64,000 nucleotides of DNA from Corynespora cassiicola (taxonomy: Eukaryota > Ascomycota > Dothideomycetes > Pleosporales > Corynesporascaceae), in NCBI GenBank assembly GCA_022059125.1, contig JAEUWY010000004.1:558001-622000 (forward strand), in the 5' to 3' direction. The notes beneath the pieces are model-generated. The model had not been told where the DNA came from. It searched no databases and saw nothing but the letters and a program-made list of their open reading frames with translations. Shown here one piece after another: positions 1-10,594 of the stretch (within the stretch, counting starts at the first letter, position 1; each line of letters opens with the position of its first letter). Position numbers and translations under genes: made by a program.

Positions 1-2428
1 GAGATTGGGGTAGGAGAGTCAGGCCCTCTGTCTACGAAGACGAAGACCGATACCATCCTTCGCTCGCTTCCATCAAGCCACGATATCACCACGTGCTCCC
101 TATCTTATCGAATGGCCCGTGTAAGCCCGAGCACCAGAGGGTGCTAACTCGACGAGAAGACGAGTGTGGCTGCAGGTGTGGCGTCAAAGAGAGCATTACA
201 TGCAGGATACATGGGAGTGCACAACCAACCGAGGTGGTGGACAGACAATGAGTAAGAGATGTATTCGTCAGTCCACATCATCTAGATACCTATTGGATGC
301 GAATGCGATGAGTAAGGGTGCGGCGCGTGTGAAGGAAAGCGGCGTCCTGCATTGCTGAACGAGGCTGTCAATGTCGCTACACATGTCCATATCTAATTGT
401 AGACTTCGGCACAGTCGGATGCACCAGCAGGTCGGCGGCCATGTAGCCGCCATGCGTTGATGAGAGGCTACGCATCGATAAGCCCGGGGCCGAGCCGTAC
501 ATTCCATGTACACAAGTAGTAAACAAAGGCATCGGCCCATACGGCCGGTACTAGAATTTGTCGTCAGAGGCACATCCCGAACATGTCAGGCCAGCCATGT
601 TGTTGACGTAACAAGGCTGGAATGGCCCATTGACACCCAAAACTAGAGCATCATCCTAGAAGGCACGGCAAGTACGAGGCATTTTGCAAGAAGGAAAAGA
701 AAAAGAAAACATCCGCGGGCGGAAAAGCGGTGGTTCTTCAAGGCCAGTCCAAGGTTTGCATATTAATAGCATTGCGCTCCACATTCCCAAACGCCTCGAC
801 GCTGAGCGCCTTGCATCTCTGGTACTATTGGAAGTCCTCGGCGAGCTTGAATACGACCGGGTCAAGGTCGAGAAATGCTGCGAGGATCTCGACTGTCTCA
901 CCTGTAGCGTCGCATTCGAGTGTCGCGACTGGAGGATCAAGTTTGCTCGCCTGAGGCGGTGCATGCGGTGCACATGTAGCTGTCAGCGCGCGGCTTTCTC
1001 CGCTGCCGGCAAAGGCCCGCTCAAATGGCCTGCCGGGACGCGGTGGAAAAGACGAGGCTTGGAGACGAGGTACCAAGACTGATGATCGTTGCAATGGACA
1101 GGATCCTTGCGTCGTGACTGCGGAAAGGAAAGAAAAAAAAAACGTGTCATGGCATGGTTGCAAGGAAACTTGGGACGAAAGTCGGCCCTGTGGAAAGGAG
1201 AGAGATTTGCTCGCACAACCGTACACCAACGGCTCCAGGGTCTGGAGACTGGGTCGATCCGGTGAAGAGCCCACGCTGGGCTGTCCAATGTCCGGGCACC
1301 CATGCCAAGGGAGGAGGGTAATGAGAAAAAGGTGGGAACGGGATGGGCAGATATTAAGAATGGAGATTTGGAGGACGGGGGACGTCATACGTTTCAGCGT
1401 GGTCCAGGTACGCGAGCAAAAGATTGAGCGGCAAATGGGGCCAGAAGCTCAGTGTTGCGTTGCACTGAGGCAAGGCGGCTGGGTCGCAGTGAAGTGCGAA
1501 GTGCGGCTTGCGGCGTAGCGCCGAGGAACCAGCCACAGTTGGTGTGAGGTTGAGCGTAGAGGCCTGGAGGAGCCGCGAGCTAGCGGGCCCGGCGGCGGGC
1601 GCTCTGATCACCCAGCCGTACGAGACGGAAGGGACCCGCCGCATAGAGGCCTGTGGGGGTTACCTAGGCATGGCGAGGGCAGCGTCGCAATCGAGGGGGG
1701 TTCGAGGGGCTCCCGGGGTTGCGAGGGGTAGAAGCGATGCTGGGGAGGGAGCAGCACAGAGGGAGCGGCGGCGGCGCCCAGGGCCAAGGGTCAGCGCCGA
1801 AGGCAAAAAAAAAAGGCAGACGGAGAGTAAGCTGGAGCTTGCGCTCGTCCAGTCAGTAGTGGCTGAGCATGGGTGCGGTGCGTCGTGCGTGGTGCGTGGT
1901 TGCGCTGCTGCTCCTCCGCCTCGTACTTACTGTGCCCTCGCAGACAGTCCAGCCTGCGCCTTTTCTTCCATCTCGTCTCCTTCCAACTGCAACCTGCTGT
2001 CCACCGTCCCGTCCCCGTTGCGACGCCGCCAGGAAGGAAAAGAGTGCCCTCTGCCGCGCTGCCATCGCCACCCGTGCCGCACCCACACGTTGTCGCCGGC
2101 CTTCTGTACTGATCGAGATACCGAAGCGATCCGTAGCTCTGGAAACCCGCGTTAGGCTGAATAGCTGCGCGTCGCCTTCTGCACCGAGCCTCTCCACCTG
2201 CTCCATAGATCCTCAGCTCTCCGACGATCCACGGGCGGCCTGACATTCGTTTTGCTATATTCCTCGACCTCTTCGCTGTCGCGCGCGCTGCATGTGCTTG
2301 AACGGTTCCCGTGACGGCTCATTGCGCCCGCGCTGAAGTCCCCCACGCCCGCCGCCACCGCGTACTCTTCAGCACGAAGCTGCCCGCCGCCCGCCGCCCG
2401 CTGCCCGCCGCTGCGACCGCGATTCCCC
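1..2428. other. gene-poor left edge and upstream region
   Basis: No open frame here shows coding character or a recognised family, and splice signals do not link frames into a model. The first 1.1 kb is mixed sequence. From about 1.5 kb it becomes GC-rich with C/T-rich stretches, as expected of the promoter and 5' UTR of the membrane-protein gene starting at 2429. GCCCGCC-type simple repeats lie at about 2381-2416. Confidence 0.5.
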
Positions 2429-3520
2429 ATGCGCTCCAACTCGAAACGCTACATCAACCTGTCCGGCCTGCAGAATGACCGCGAGAACACGCCCTGGTAC
2501 TGGCGCTTCATCGCCCTCGCTGCCTCGTGGATGATTCTCGGCGGGTACGTCCTGTCCTCTTGGGCCAATTGCGCCATGGCTTTCAGCTGAAGGCACTTGG
2601 GACGACCAAACACTGACAAAGTACCCAGGTATCTGATACTCCCCGGACTGTATGCGCGCGATCCACAGCTCAGGTTCAGCCAGGCAGTGCTCTCCGTCTT
2701 CGTCGTCGCACTCCTCACCGCCGGCTATTCCTTCACTGCGCTCCTCTGCTTCGCCTGCCGCAATGAGATGTTCCAGGCCGAGGCCATTTTCCTGTATGCC
2801 CGCCCATTCTCGTATGCACGATTCCTTGCACCACTAACACCAACCGCTTCCAGACCCGCACTCACGTCCTCGGCCCTCGGCCTGCTCACAATCGCCTACA
2901 ACTTCATCTCCTCGCGCAGCTACGAATGGGGCACGGCCTCCATCACCGGCACCGTAGTCTCGGCCACCTCGACCCTCCTCTACGCCGCCCTCCTCTTCTG
3001 GACCCACCGCCGCATCCTCAAACTCAAGGAAGAATCCACCTCGCGCTCCGCAAACCTCTACTCGGAGCGCACCTTCTACCAAAACTACATCCAGAACATG
3101 TACCCGAGCGCGACCTCGCACCCGTCCTCGACCTCGCCCTCGCAACCCCTCGAGGCCCTGCTCTCCGACGACGACCGCGTAAACCAGCAAATGGCCATGC
3201 TCCTCATGAAGCAGGATTCCGGCCGCAGCCCCGACGCCGCGAGCGACACCTTCCGCATCGACCTGCCCGACGATAGGGAGGAGCGCGAGCGCTTGGCCAA
3301 TAGCAGCGAGCTGCTGGGTACGTCGCCGCAGGCGCATCCGGATTGGCACCGCAGTCGCGGGGCGTCGAGGCCGGATAGCCTGGGCGAGGAGCAGGCGTGG
3401 GAGAGGTGGAATAGGGGGAGGACGCAGAATCGGCCGTCGAGCGTGGGGGCCCAGAGTACGCATTCGCGAGGGCTGAGTCGGGAGGAGAGGAGGAGGGAGA
3501 TTGAGTTGGGCCATGTCTGA
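2429..3520 (+). CDS. conserved fungal integral membrane protein, function unknown
   Basis: Three exons, 2429-2544, 2629-2793 and 2854-3520, give about 315 residues. Both introns have clean signals (GTACGT...CCCAG; GTATGC...CTAAC...TTCCAG). The second is 60 nt and in frame, so retention would add 20 residues. The N-terminal half carries about four hydrophobic segments: the first from FIALAASWMILGGYLILPG, another from AVLSVFVVALLTAGYSF, then two in the ALTSSALGLLTIAYNF and ASITGTVVSATSTLLYAAL areas. After a basic THRRILKLKEES stretch comes a long hydrophilic Ser/Arg/Glu-rich tail, probably cytosolic and disordered. I recognise it as the type of hypothetical membrane protein common in filamentous ascomycetes, but know no function. 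The exon 1 start is the first ATG of the frame that joins the spliced reading frame. Confidence 0.8.
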
Positions 3521-5443
3521 GTGCTTGGCTCTCTTTTTTCCTCGTTCTTTTTTTTCTTTTTTTTTCTTTTCTCCTTCTCCCCTTTGCGGTGTATTGCCTC
3601 GTTGTCTTGGTTTTTGATGCTGAGCTTTTTGGGTTTGTCTGTGTGACTCTGCTCAAAAAAAAAAAACACCAACTTTAGTCGCGCTGTTTTATGGGCTTTT
3701 TGGGGTTTTCTGGTTTCCTAGCGCGTTCCGGATATGTTGCTACGACTATCGTACCGCATTTGCAGCAGCGTTGGTGTTTTTCATGTCTTTTTGTTTGGAC
3801 ACGGGAGGAGTGGGTGGTGTACGGCAAATGGTCTGGGAATGGATTGCACGGAGTTTTGTTTCATTTGGTCACCGACATGGGCATTTTTTATGATCTTGCC
3901 GTTTTCACAGATTTCTGTTTTCCCATTGGGGGGGCGGTGCGAAGTTTGCCTTGCTTTGGCTTTTGGGTTGCTTGGGCCACTGGGCTTGGGAGGGAGTAAT
4001 GAGGAAGGGGAACGAGACGGGACAATCCTTTGTGTTCTGATACAATGTGCGGATAAGTTGGTGGGTCATGCATGTGCTTGGATATACCATTTTCGAGTCG
4101 CGACAATTGCCGTACCATATACGGAACGTTGGCGATTCGCGTTGTGGGGGTTGGTTCACGTAGTGCGTAGTATAGTTGATTACTTCTACAGCCAAAATAC
4201 ATCCAACCCATTCTGTCAATGGGTTTGCATCAAAGGACCAGCCAGCCATCATCACATCTTTCTCTCACCCTTCTGGTAATCCGGCAATCCCTCAAGGGCT
4301 CAGCCGTAACCAAATCAGCTTCTGCATCCTTTGCCGCTAGTTCCATGGTTGCCATCACATGGCCTCTTACAAATATTACAGTAAAAATATATCACCACTT
4401 ACCCCATCTGACATCTGTCGACCTGGAAATTTTTTCCCATTTCGCGGATTCTGAATCCAACTCCCCACCAACGACCCGACCTGTAATCGAGTTCCGCTTC
4501 AGTCGCTTCCTCCGCCTCCCACCTCAGCTCGTCCTTCTTGCCACACTCGAGAAACTCCGCAGCCCCCATCGGCCATTCGCCATGTCCAACCTTCGGCCCA
4601 GCCATCATGGCGCCTCGCTTTACCTCATTTCGCCAACTCCGATGTTCAATTTCCAGGCATACCCTCGTTTCCGCATGGTATCAGCCGTTGAATATCTGAA
4701 AACGTGCTGCACTTGTCCTTCCTCCCATTTTCCGTCATTGTATCGGTGCCATCGGCATCTTCTTTTTTTCTTTTTCTTCCTACACGTAGACTGCAACCCG
4801 ATGCTACGGCAATATTCAGAGGGTCATCGGTCTGCGTGGCTAAGTCTAGATCTGATCGAGGAACACGCACATCTTTGTCCATCTGCCACGTCCCTCCTGT
4901 TGTTCTTCTCAACACGGTAAGCGCTCTCTCCAAACACGCTACGAGCAAGCCATATACAAGGCCCAGATAGTCAGACCATATAGCCGGAGAGCCATTACAT
5001 GCCGTGTGCCGATCACTACAAATCCCCAGCCGACCATGACCAGACTCAATTTCGCATACAAGAAAACAACGATGCAAAAGGGCGAGTCAATCACTACCAA
5101 GATAGCAACACAGCACAGACACATCATCCATACCGTACATGGGAGAACCATCTCCCAATATCATTACCCGCACCTTTATCATACTATCATAAAGCCCGCA
5201 TACGGTGACCCACCGCGCATAGAGCGACAGGAGCACCCAATACCGCAAATCCCAGCGGCCATAAGGTATACCCAAGAACCCACAAAAACGCCTTGTAATC
5301 CTACATAGCGACCGTCGAAGGCGTCCAGTGCGTACCACAGTCCTTCACCCTTTTTTATTCCACGTCCGAGGATAGAATACACTCGCGTGAAAACCACGCA
5401 TGCCACCTGCAAAAGAAAAAAGGAAAATATAGTAGGACTGTAA
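3521..5443. other. intergenic between convergent genes
   Basis: This holds the 3' UTR of the membrane-protein gene (T-rich run at about 3530-3575 just after the stop) and the downstream region of the minus-strand F-box gene. I see no credible gene. On the minus strand a strong acceptor-like signal (T/C tract followed by GCAG at about 5406-5424) opens a 77-codon frame to about 5179, but nothing recognisable follows. Confidence 0.45.
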
Positions 5444-6261
5444 CTAGGCCATTTCGGAAGCCGACCTTTTACTCGTGGTTCCGCTCAACGCCATGATGCT
5501 GAAAGCCTTGGTCAAATCATCTAACACCAAAACAGTGGTTAGCAAGAGGAAACAATGAGACCGACGCCGCCCGACATCTACTGACTGGCAGTAGCCTGTT
5601 GGACCCGGTCCTCCTTGCGCACCACGCCCGTGAACCGGCCTGAACCTCCCGGCAGCAGGCCATCGAATTCGACCGCTCGCGCCTCGTCTGCGTCCTGCCA
5701 TCCAGTCTCCAGGTTCCAGCCGGCGTTCAGCGCAGTGAGTTCCCTGATCTCAATCTCCTGGACAATCTCGCCCAGGAGGGGCCACTTGGAACTCAACATG
5801 GCCGGACCCAAGGCTGCGAACCTCCTCAGGAGCTGGGGGTTGCGGTGAATTAGCGGATTGAGAGGTTCGATGGCGCTCTGGTCAAAGGGAAAGCTCGGGA
5901 GCTTGGCGTAGCCGCAGGAAATGAATTTGATAGACCGGAGAGCGGTTTGGCGATGGGAATCGGCCCGAGAATGTTCCGAACCAAAGTCGGAAAGGTTAGG
6001 TCCTGGTGAAGTGATGTCGATAATGTCAACCCATGAGCCTTCTCGGTGCTCGGACAGTAATGCCGAACGTTGATCTATTGGCACTTGATCGGCAGCAGCA
6101 ACCTGTTGTTGTGCTTGTTGTGCTTGCTGGAGTTGCTGGAGTTGCTGTGCTTGCTGTATCTGCTGTTGATGGTTGTGATGATGATGTGCTTGCTGTGCTT
6201 GCTGTATGAGGGCCCCGACATGTTGGTGCATGTGATGAATGTTAGGTGGGGCTTGACCATT

Positions 6262-6309
<48 letters not shown>

Positions 6310-9300
6310 ATGTTGGTTCAGGGTGGTTAATTGGGCCTGAAGAGCTGTTACAAGGTTTTGGTAAGCGGGTCCCAGTCCTACCATCTGCTGAATCTGGAAT
6401 TGTAGCGCTTGGATTTGAACGTGTAGTATATGATGACCTGCTGGTACCTGGCCCTGACCCTGACCTTGACCCTGACCTTGACCCTGACCCTGAGGCTGGC
6501 CCTGAGGCTGAGGTTGCAGCTGGGGTTGATGTGGCAATTGAACGTTACCAGCAGGAAGGAGGTTGTGATTGTGAGGAAAGTTCATCAAGGCAGCATTCAA
6601 CAACCCAGCCAATGGCACCGGCGCGGGTTGCTGATTCTGGACATGTACGTGCGGCCTCAAAACTGCCGTAAGCGAAACCGAATCCAGAGTTAGGTGCTTG
6701 AGACGGAATGGATCGTGTGTCTCGACAAACTTGAGAAGGAGTGGAGGCGTTATCCAGCAGTTCTTAAGAGTCAGCTCTTCTAGGTAGGGGAACTGAAGCA
6801 TGTATCGACCAATCTTTGCAGGATCATGCTCTGTGGCGTCTTCGGCTATCAAGAGAGGAGCAGGGAGAAGGAGCTTGTTCCTTGCATGAAGGCCCTCGGC
6901 CTGCTCTCCACCAGAAGCCCAGCCAAACGTCAACTTCTTCAGGTTGCAGCGCTGGCTAATTATGTTCTTTAACAAGTCATGGAATGACTCAATGCCGCTT
7001 GCCGGATTGATCTTGGGGGTATCGACAAAACCAGCCTCGTCCTTGTGAACCGTGCGCCAGCCCGGAATGACCATCAAAGTAGCATTTTTGAGATTAGGTA
7101 AAGCGTCCCAAAAATCCAGGCGGTTGAGCATGGGAAGATACCGATCAGATAGGCGGGAAAGGTTCAGTGTGTGTACAAGGCTGAAAGTTGCCGGGTTGTC
7201 GATGACGGACAGCATGTACGAGGACAGAAACGCGCGTTGGGCCCACTCGGTTTCCAAGAGCCACTCCTTCTGGGCCATGGTGAGGCTAGCTGGTATGATT
7301 CCACTCATAAGTTGGCTTGCATCGGTGGGGTGATGTGCAGAAGTAAACAACACGCCGGTGCCAGACGAATGCGGCGCCATGACGAACCTGTCCAGAACAT
7401 CTGGATCGTCAAAGGAATTGGGGACAGTGACTTCAGTCGTTTCATGCGGAAGTGCTTCATGAATGACGTGTGGGTCCAAAAAGGGCATCTCGGGCTGCTC
7501 TTCGGCGAACATGTTGCCATTGTGCACGTCCGCTATCGGACGGGGTGTCTCCATCTTGAAGAGTGAAGCCAGCTTGATGTCTTTCTGAGCCTCGGTGTAA
7601 CGATTTTCGAGGTAGTCCCAGAGCTCTTTTTGTGCCTGAGTCCGACGATCCGATATCTTCTTCAATGTGCCAAATACTTCAGGTGGCCGCTGCATTATTC
7701 GTGCGCGAATCGACCGATCAGGCCCGTTGAGCCAACCGAGGCCGCTATCGACGGACAAGGCCAGCTCTTTGACCTTGGAGAGTTCAGAAAATGCAATCTT
7801 CATCCTGGGGGTCTCGTCGGCAGCGGACTCCAGCCCGGCAACATCATCAAACCGGCGGTATTCTTCGAAGGGCCATTCGTAGGTGCCCCAGAAAGCAGTG
7901 TGGCGCTCCGTCAAGGATTTCTCGGGAGGATTGGCAAGTGAGTCTTCGTTGACGTCAAAGCTCATCCCATACTTTAAGATGTGCTGGCCAAAGCCCCGGA
8001 AGACGTCCAAGCCATGGCCATTGTAGACATCGTCGCCGTTGGCGTTCTTCCAGACGTAGGATGGATTTCCGAGTTTCACCTTCTTCTTGCCCTTCAAGTC
8101 TGGCTTCTGTTCTTGGCCCAGCATGCCATAAATCTCGGTATTGAAGGGAACTACCACGGTCTTGAAGATGACTTGAGACACGAAGCAGTTCAACTCGCGG
8201 CTGACAAGACGCATCGACTTGATGTCGTCTCGGTTGAGGTACCCTGCGATCTGCTCTACAAGCTCAACGGGGAGATTCCATGCTGGACGTCCAGGGCATG
8301 TGGATGGACGCCCATGATTGGCTAGGCGCCCATGATTGGCTGCCGGTAGTCCGCTATTGTGATGGTGGACGTTCGCTCCTACCTTGGCCGTCGAGTCATC
8401 ATCGTCATAATTCATTTTTGCTTTTCCCTTGCCTAGGTAGTTGTCAAGAATGCTGTTGTAGCTCATCCTGGCCTTCCCCTGACCTGTGGGTTCGTCGTTC
8501 TGGTAGTTCATCATCGCTTTTGCCTTGCCCGAAGACGTGTAAAACCTCGGGGGTGGTGGCTGGGGGGCAATCTGTTTGAGCACATGATAATGTGCGGGAA
8601 GCTTTGTCGAATTGCGGAAGTTCGGCCATACGTCGTTTGCTGTTGAACTGGACGCGCCGCTCCTGTACCAAAAGACGGCCACTGCATCCTTCCTCTCCAG
8701 CACTCTAGACAATTCGTGTCCCTCCATCCTGTCGAGTCTGTCCTTCACCCGCCTCGGATTCTTAACGCGAAGTCGGTGCAAAAGAGTTTCGTCAATGAGG
8801 AAGCGGGAGTCTTGGGGGATTTGAGAGAGGTGCTCGCTAACCAGCCGATCGTACTCTTCGTCCTCTGCCGCGGTGGTATTAGGCACAGGGTCCCTGCTAG
8901 CGGATGCCGAGCTTTCTCCCGAGACGCTGGGCCAGTCCGCTATCCACGGGTTCTGAGGGCGCTGGGCAGGTGGCGGCACGTAGTCGGGAAGAATCTCGTC
9001 GTCGCCGTCGCCGTCGCCGCCGTCGTCGCCAAGGTCGGCTGAGAAGGCCGCGGGCACGAGCAAGCGCCAGCCCTCGTTTTCTGGCCTCGAGCTACTGAGG
9101 GCCCGTGGAGTCCGTGCAATTATGCGTCCGATACGGCGGCGGCCACGGGTAGCTGACAAGGTTCTCCTGGAGGCTGGTCCGCGAGGAGGTGTGTTTCCCA
9201 GGCTGTTTGGGTCAGGACTTGAGGGAGATGTAGAGTGAGCGAGCGGGTTAAGCAATGAATGGGGCCGGCGCGAGCGAAAGTAGGCCACGGCAGGGGAGGA

Positions 9301-9680
9301 GAGGCCTTCGAGCTGTGCAGGTGAATGCTGGTAAGAGGCGTGGGAGGGGTCCTGTGGGTAAGAGTTAACATTGCAAGATGGTGGATGCAGGAAAGGATGA
9401 CAAGGCAAGAGTGAGGCAGCAGCAGCAAGGTGCCGTCTTTCGCCTGGAAACAGCCAGGTCCCATGCGAGTGGCCTGGTTGCTTGTGCAGAAGGGCTCGGG
9501 GGAGGGACCAAGGCAGACTGCACAGGCCCGGGTCGGGTGGAGACTTGCCTGCTGGGTGGTGTTTGTTGCAAACAGGCTCTCAGCGTGCTCAGCAGCCTCG
9601 TTGGCGATGATGGCACGCCAGGCTTCCTCGTCGAGGGGGGTGTAACCGTAGTCATCGGATTGGTAGCCGTCTTCGTCCAT
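5444..9680 (-). CDS. large F-box protein with polyglutamine tract
   Basis: My model has exon 1 9549-9680, exon 2 5586-9351 and a short exon 3 5444-5520, giving about 1324 residues. The start MDEDGYQSDDYGYTPLDEEAW is acidic and well formed. Intron 1 uses a GCAAGT donor (GC-AG type). Intron 2 (5521-5585; GTCAGT, GCTAACC, TTAG) removes a stop; if it is not spliced the protein ends at 5578. An F-box lies near residues 400-440 (NLPVELVEQIAGYLNRDDIK), so a role as substrate adaptor in an SCF ubiquitin ligase is expected from the family. Before it, the motif GKAKAMMNY recurs about three times. The C-terminal third has a (QG)n-rich stretch near residue 1000 and about 16 consecutive glutamines near residue 1060. 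No LRR, WD40 or other known substrate domain is evident. The long central part resembles uncharacterised F-box proteins of filamentous fungi. Exon 1 and the last exon are the uncertain parts. Confidence 0.75.
6262..6309. repeat. CTG/CAG trinucleotide repeat (polyGln coding)
   Basis: Fifteen uninterrupted CTG units at 6265-6309, read as CAG on the minus strand, plus an adjoining CAA codon. They encode the polyglutamine tract of the F-box protein. An uninterrupted CAG tract is expected to vary in length between strains. Confidence 0.95.
6444..6516. repeat. in-frame minisatellite coding for a QG-rich stretch
   Basis: Tandem six-base units of the form CCTGAC/CCTTGAC on the plus strand, read on the minus strand as repeated Gln-Gly pairs preceded by PQGQPQG. 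It lies within the F-box gene about 150 bp from the polyQ tract. Units differ at single bases, so the array is imperfect. Confidence 0.8.
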
Positions 9681-10004
9681 GTTGCTACGGCAGGCAGTGG
9701 TAAACGGCGGCGGCGGTGGTTGTGCTGGGCGGGACTGGACGCGGTCGAAGGTAGGGTACCTGGGTACAGACAGGAGCCGCGGCTGCGACGGGGCCGGGGC
9801 GGCGGCAGGGGCAGCGACGCGTGGCTCCGGGGGCGTATGGGACGGACAGCTTTGTGCGGCCCAGAGACGAGCGGGACATGGGCGGTCGGCGGGGTGGGAG
9901 TCGAGGGAATCGAGGGAGCGTCGTCGCAGACGCGGTCGGCTTGTGACTTTCTTGAACTTTGCTGGGCCGACTGACACGGGCGGGCTTCCGATCCGCCCCG
10001 CCAT

Positions 10005-10061
10005 AGCCCGCCGCCCGCAGCCCGCCGCCCGCAGCCCGCAGCCCGCAGCCCGCAGCCCGCT
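10005..10061. repeat. tandem 7-mer array, CCCGCAG/CCCGCCG
   Basis: About eight consecutive seven-base units built on CCCGCAG with CCCGCCG variants. It is very GC-rich and explains the frames without stops in this area. Not coding as far as I can see. Confidence 0.85.
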
Positions 10062-10154
10062 GGCCCCATCTCCCCTCTCCTCCCCTCCCCTCGCCTCACC
10101 AGTCCCCACCGCTGCTGCTGGGTGCTGGGCTGCGGGCTGGGCCGCCGTCAGTAT

Positions 10155-10229
10155 CCAGGCTTCCAGGCTTCCAGGCCTCCAGGCCTCAGGCCTCCACGCA
10201 CCACGCACCATGCACCATGCACCATGCAC
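10155..10229. repeat. two adjoining short tandem arrays
   Basis: 10155-10194 repeats CCAGGCTT/CCAGGCCT four to five times. It is followed directly by about five units of CACCATG/CACCACG (10194-10229). Both look like slippage-derived minisatellites in the F-box gene upstream region. Confidence 0.85.
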
Positions 10230-10594
10230 GACCGACCGGCTGCCGCTGTTAAGCAGGCCCCCGACGTGGCTCGCCCGTGGGCACCCCCTTCCGTCACGCT
10301 GCAGAACGGCCGCTAAGGCCCATGCACGCCGTTGGGCCTGGGCAGGGCACGTTACCCCAGTCACCCCCGTCGCGTTGCATTACATCGGGACGGCCGTTGC
10401 TAGCCATGGCAGAGCCCACAAAAAAAAAAAGGCAAGTCAATTGATATCCGACAAGTCTAGCCTGGCCACTCTTGGGGCCGACAACTCCCAACGCCTGCTC
10501 CGTCGTCGCTCATTGATAAAGTCAGTCAAACTAATACAGGCGGCGCCGCCGGGGACATGGAACAGTAACAACGAAACCCAAGCCTGCGCCCCCT

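Larger units (their letters stand above)
9681..10594. other. intergenic with several minisatellite-like arrays
   Basis: The promoter side of the F-box gene and downstream side of the SUKH gene, both minus strand. The long open frames crossing it on both strands come from GC-rich tandem repeats and end abruptly at real exons. Three separate short arrays lie at 10005-10061, 10155-10194 and 10194-10229. Confidence 0.6.

Noticed and set aside
1508..2155. 215-codon frame near the left edge
   Set aside because: Low-complexity GC-rich translation without conserved features, just upstream of a real gene.
6070..6330. poly-Leu / poly-Ala frames on the plus strand
   Set aside because: Antisense readings of the CAG array of the F-box gene.
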